Assembly (NCBI GenBank): GCA_031369365.1
Contig: JANMOP010000082.1
Coordinates: forward strand, 1 to 64,000
Origin: Methylotenera_A sp031369365
GTDB lineage: Bacteria > Pseudomonadota > Gammaproteobacteria > Burkholderiales > Methylophilaceae
Length of the DNA stretch: 64,000 bases
Direction of reading: 5' to 3'
Positions 61,764-64,000 of this stretch are shown here, piece by piece. The position numbers were made by a program, and so were the translations under genes. Below the pieces are notes generated by a model that was given only the letters and a program-made list of their open reading frames with translations, was not told the DNA's origin and ran no database searches. Every line of letters starts with the position of its first letter. The stretch's first letter is position 1.

Positions 61764-61909
61764 AGCAATACTTGCCAGCTTGCTGGCTTAGTAGTGCTTA
61801 TCAGTTTGTTCTGGTTAGCAATACTTGCCAGCTTGCTGGCTTAGTAGTGCTTATCAGTTTGTTCTGGTTAGCAATACTTGCCAGCTTGCTGGCTTAGTAG
61901 TGCTTATCA
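61764..61909. repeat. 53-bp tandem repeat of hairpins, 2.8 units
   Basis: Units start at 61764, 61817 and 61870 with exactly 53-base period and identical sequence over all compared bases, the last one cut after about 40 bases. Each unit starts AGCAATACTTGCCAGC and folds on itself through TT to GCTGGCTTAGTAGTGCT, giving a stem of about 15 bases with one or two mismatches. It lies between the 3' end of lysC and the 5' end of tRNA-Ser on the minus strand. Confidence 0.92.
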
Positions 61910-61941
61910 ATTTTCTGATTATAACTTTGCTTTACCATTAC

Positions 61942-61970
61942 AAGGGCGCGATATTACGCGATTCGCCCTT
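61942..61970 (-). terminator. Hairpin after lysC, possible terminator
   Basis: AAGGGCG (61942) and CGCCCTT (61964) pair with an inner CGCG/CGCG element. It lies 34 bases past the lysC stop. No T-run follows on the minus strand, so it may be a processing or attenuating hairpin instead. Confidence 0.45.
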
Positions 61971-62003
61971 ATAAATCAATCAAAAGTCGGCTTAGGCAGT
62001 AAC

Positions 62004-63239
62004 TTAATTACCTTCTAATTCAAATGCTTTGTGCAACACTCTAACTGCTAGTTCCATATATTTTTCTTCTACCACCACCGCAATTTTGATTTCACTGGTG
62101 GAGATCATTTGTATGTTAATGCCTTCTTCGGCCAGTGTGCGAAACATTTGACTGGCAATACCCACGTGAGAGCGCATGCCTACGCCCACTACAGCCACTT
62201 TTGCAATTTTGTCATCGCCAATAATTTCGCGCGCTTTAATAAAGTGTTGCACTTTATCGCGCAAAATTGCTAAGGCCTTATTCATCTCGTTTTTATGCAC
62301 AGTGAAGGTAAAATCAGTCGCGCCATCTGCCCCCGTATTTTGAATAATCATATCCACGTCGATATTGGCTTCGGCAATGGGGCCTAAAATTTGGTAAGCA
62401 ATGCCTGGCGTATCGGGCACGCCTAGTACGGTGATTTTGGCTTCATCGCGGTTAAACGCAATGCCTGAAATAATCGGTTCTTCCATGTTGTTGTCCTTAC
62501 TTGCTTCTTCAAATGTAATAAGAGTGCCGTCGCCTTCATCTTCAAAGCTAGAAAGCACACGCAGTTTTACTTTATATTTGCCTGCAAATTCTACCGAGCG
62601 TATTTGTAATACTTTGCTGCCTTGTGAGGCCAGTTCTAGCATTTCTTCAAAGGTGATGGATTTTAAGCGACGCGCTTCAGGCACTACGCGCGGGTCGGTC
62701 GTATAGACGCCATCTACATCGGTATAAATTTGGCATTCCTCCGCTTTTAATGCGGCTGCAAGCGCCACACCAGTGGTATCAGATCCGCCACGGCCAAGCG
62801 TGGTAATGTTACCAAACTCATCCGCGCCTTGAAAGCCAGCAACCACCACCACATAGCCATCGTTCAAATCTTGCTTAATATTATGCTCGTCAATATCTAA
62901 AATTCGAGCTTTGCTATGCGCGTTATCAGTCAAAATTTTCACTTGCGCGCCTGTGTAGCTTTTGGCCTTAATACCCAGCTCCATCAGCGCGAGCGCGGTC
63001 AAACCAATGGTTACCTGCTCGCCTGTAGATATAATTGCATCCAACTCGCGCGGGTCAGGCTCTGGCATAATTTCTTTAGCCAGTGCGATAAGTTTATTAG
63101 TCTCGCCCGACATGGCAGAAACCACTACCACTATTTGATGCCCCATGGCCTTGTAACGCGCCACACGCCTAGCGACATTGCGAATGCGCTCAGGGTTCGC
63201 AACGGATGTACCGCCATATTTTTGTACGATTAATGCCAT
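62004..63239 (-). CDS. lysC: Aspartate kinase
   Basis: 411 residues, normal length for the alpha/beta-type lysine-sensitive enzyme. It phosphorylates aspartate, the first step to lysine, methionine and threonine. KYGGTS (residues 7-12) is the ATP/aspartate site; ISTGEQVTIGLTALAL and TLGRGGSDTTGVALAAAL follow, and two ACT domains fill the C-terminal 150 residues (ITVLGVPDTPGIAYQILGPIAEANIDVDMIIQN, KVAVVGVGMRSHVGIASQMFRTLAEEGINIQMISTSEIKIAVVVEE). The gene is part of the alaS-lysC-tRNA block seen in betaproteobacteria. Confidence 0.97.
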   Translation of the reverse strand: MALIVQKYGGTSVANPERIRNVARRVARYKAMGHQIVVVVSAMSGETNKLIALAKEIMPEPDPRELDAIISTGEQVTIGLTALALMELGIKAKSYTGAQVKILTDNAHSKARILDIDEHNIKQDLNDGYVVVVAGFQGADEFGNITTLGRGGSDTTGVALAAALKAEECQIYTDVDGVYTTDPRVVPEARRLKSITFEEMLELASQGSKVLQIRSVEFAGKYKVKLRVLSSFEDEGDGTLITFEEASKDNNMEEPIISGIAFNRDEAKITVLGVPDTPGIAYQILGPIAEANIDVDMIIQNTGADGATDFTFTVHKNEMNKALAILRDKVQHFIKAREIIGDDKIAKVAVVGVGMRSHVGIASQMFRTLAEEGINIQMISTSEIKIAVVVEEKYMELAVRVLHKAFELEGN

Positions 63240-63257
63240 AATAAAATCTTAAATTCC

Positions 63258-63402
63258 AGCCACAAATAAACACAGATAAACACAGATTACATCTAAAATA
63301 ATCATGTTTAGTTGCGTAAAATGTGGCACATTAAAAAATCACATCAAAACTGTTAAACACAAAAAATTAAATATCCGTGTTTATTTGTGTTTATCTGTGG
63401 CT
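63258..63402. repeat. 30-bp inverted repeat pair in the alaS-lysC gap
   Basis: The arm at 63258-63287 (AGCCACAAATAAACACAGAT, then AAACACAGAT) and the arm at 63373-63402 are inverted copies with 27 of 30 matches. Within each arm ATAAACACA-type units are themselves repeated in tandem. The right arm ends at the stop codon of alaS. Such CACAGATAAACACAGAT runs are dispersed repeats in several bacteria. Confidence 0.75.
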
Positions 63403-64000
63403 AAGTTGTATTTTCCTTCACCCAATCGCTCACGCTCGCCAAAGCTTTAGGCAGCTGGCTCGCATCCGTGCCACCTGCCATCGCCATATCAGGCTTACCG
63501 CCGCCTTTGCCGTCTACTTGTTGCGCGACAAAATTTACCAAATCACCTGCTTTTAGTTTACTCAATAAATCTTGCGTTACGCCTGCGGCTAAACTCACTT
63601 TGCCATCATTCACACTTGCAAGCACAATTGCAGCGGTTTTTAGCTTATCTTTCAGCTTATCCATCGTTTCACGCAATGTATTTGCATCTGCGCCTTCCAG
63701 CATGGCTGCCAGCACTTTTACGCCATTAATTTCAACCGCTTGCGCAGTCAAACCGTCACCTTGAGATGAAGCCATTTTTGATTTTAAACGCGCCAACTCT
63801 TTTTCTAGCGCTTTTGCATGGTCAGACAATTGCGCGACTTTGTTGGCAAGGTCGCCAGTGGGCGCTTTTAAATCACAAGCAAGCTGGTTGATCAAGGCTT
63901 GTTGCGCATTAATTAGTTTTAACGCGCCATTGCCTGTGGTCGCTTCTACACGGCGCACACCAGCAGCCACGCCACTTTCGGCGTATATTTTAAATAGACC
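63401..64000 (-). CDS. alaS: Alanyl-tRNA synthetase, C-terminal part (cut by the window edge)
   Basis: About 199 C-terminal residues are present. The minus-strand frame is open to the right edge with GLFKIYAESGVAAGVRRVEATTG, the conserved start of the DHHA1-linked C-Ala region in AlaS, then a coiled coil (LSDHAKALEKELARLKSKMA), and GVTQDLLSKLKAGDLVNFVAQQVDGKGGGKPDMAMAGG, the DHHA1 glycine-rich motif. It charges tRNA-Ala. The N-terminal catalytic domain lies outside the window. Confidence 0.96.
   Translation of the reverse strand, partial: GLFKIYAESGVAAGVRRVEATTGNGALKLINAQQALINQLACDLKAPTGDLANKVAQLSDHAKALEKELARLKSKMASSQGDGLTAQAVEINGVKVLAAMLEGADANTLRETMDKLKDKLKTAAIVLASVNDGKVSLAAGVTQDLLSKLKAGDLVNFVAQQVDGKGGGKPDMAMAGGTDASQLPKALASVSDWVKENTT

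Noticed and set aside
61764..61909. Possible CRISPR array
   Set aside because: The units are contiguous with no unique spacers and no cas genes are in the window; it is a plain tandem repeat.
62401..63233. Plus-strand frames of about 100 codons over lysC
   Set aside because: They are antisense to an unmistakable aspartate kinase gene.

Overview
The window looks like chromosome from a methylotrophic betaproteobacterium (Methylophilaceae, Methylotenera/Methylobacillus type). The basis is the complete exosortase-B (XrtB) exopolysaccharide gene set in its methanolan-type order (epsL-epsD-epsE-epsF-epsG-xrtB-epsI), the regulator EpsA, several PEP-CTERM proteins, and the alaS-lysC-tRNA-Ser-tRNA-Arg block. 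The species call is inference from gene content only.

Layout. (1) 1-5.5 kb: end of a type II secretion / type IV pilus-like operon (gspE C-terminus, PilM/N/O/P-like proteins, secretin lipoprotein, pseudopilin), ending in a decayed second pseudopilin. (2) 5.7-7.6 kb: the LuxR-type regulator epsA and a PEP-CTERM-like surface protein, with two 16-bp palindromes TAGTC-N6-GACTA between them. (3) 7.8-27.2 kb: a secreted PstS-like protein, a TpsB transporter, a 3379-residue TpsA filamentous-haemagglutinin-type exoprotein, then a DUF2341-LamG-ExbB fusion, two ExbD proteins, a TonB-like protein, a porin and a periplasmic coiled-coil protein. This combination of two-partner secretion with a proton-motive-force-driven Ton motor is the strongest candidate for an uncharacterised system. 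(4) 27.2-49.4 kb: the XrtB/EPS locus, with CAAX protease, EpsL, EpsD, EpsE, EpsF, a degenerate EpsG, XrtB, EpsI, a glycoside hydrolase, glycosyltransferases, methyltransferase, polymerase/ligase, acetyltransferase, flippase, pyruvyl transferase, nitroreductase-like protein, radical SAM/SPASM protein and a broken GT2 gene. (5) 49.6-53.5 kb: two further PEP-CTERM genes, a rhomboid protease and a small unknown protein. (6) 53.4-61.5 kb: an AT-rich island next to tRNA-Arg, holding a decayed 1.4-kb stretch, an AAA+ ATPase with a ribbon-helix-helix partner, an unknown zinc-finger/HTH gene framed by long inverted repeats, an intact IS1595-family element with 8-bp target duplication, and an excisionase-like/tyrosine-integrase pair. 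(7) 61.5-64 kb: core genome on the minus strand (tRNA-Arg, tRNA-Ser, 53-bp tandem hairpin repeats, lysC, alaS).

How the parts fit. EpsA, XrtB, EpsI and the PEP-CTERM proteins form one surface system: PEP-CTERM proteins are exported, cut and anchored by XrtB while the EPS genes build the polysaccharide. The shared palindrome next to PEP-CTERM genes (two clean sites near 6.6 kb, one at 53.5 kb, one degenerate at 49.6 kb) suggests joint control, perhaps by EpsA. The TpsA/TpsB block adds a giant surface fibre, and the clustered ExbB/ExbD/TonB genes probably energise an outer-membrane step connected with it.
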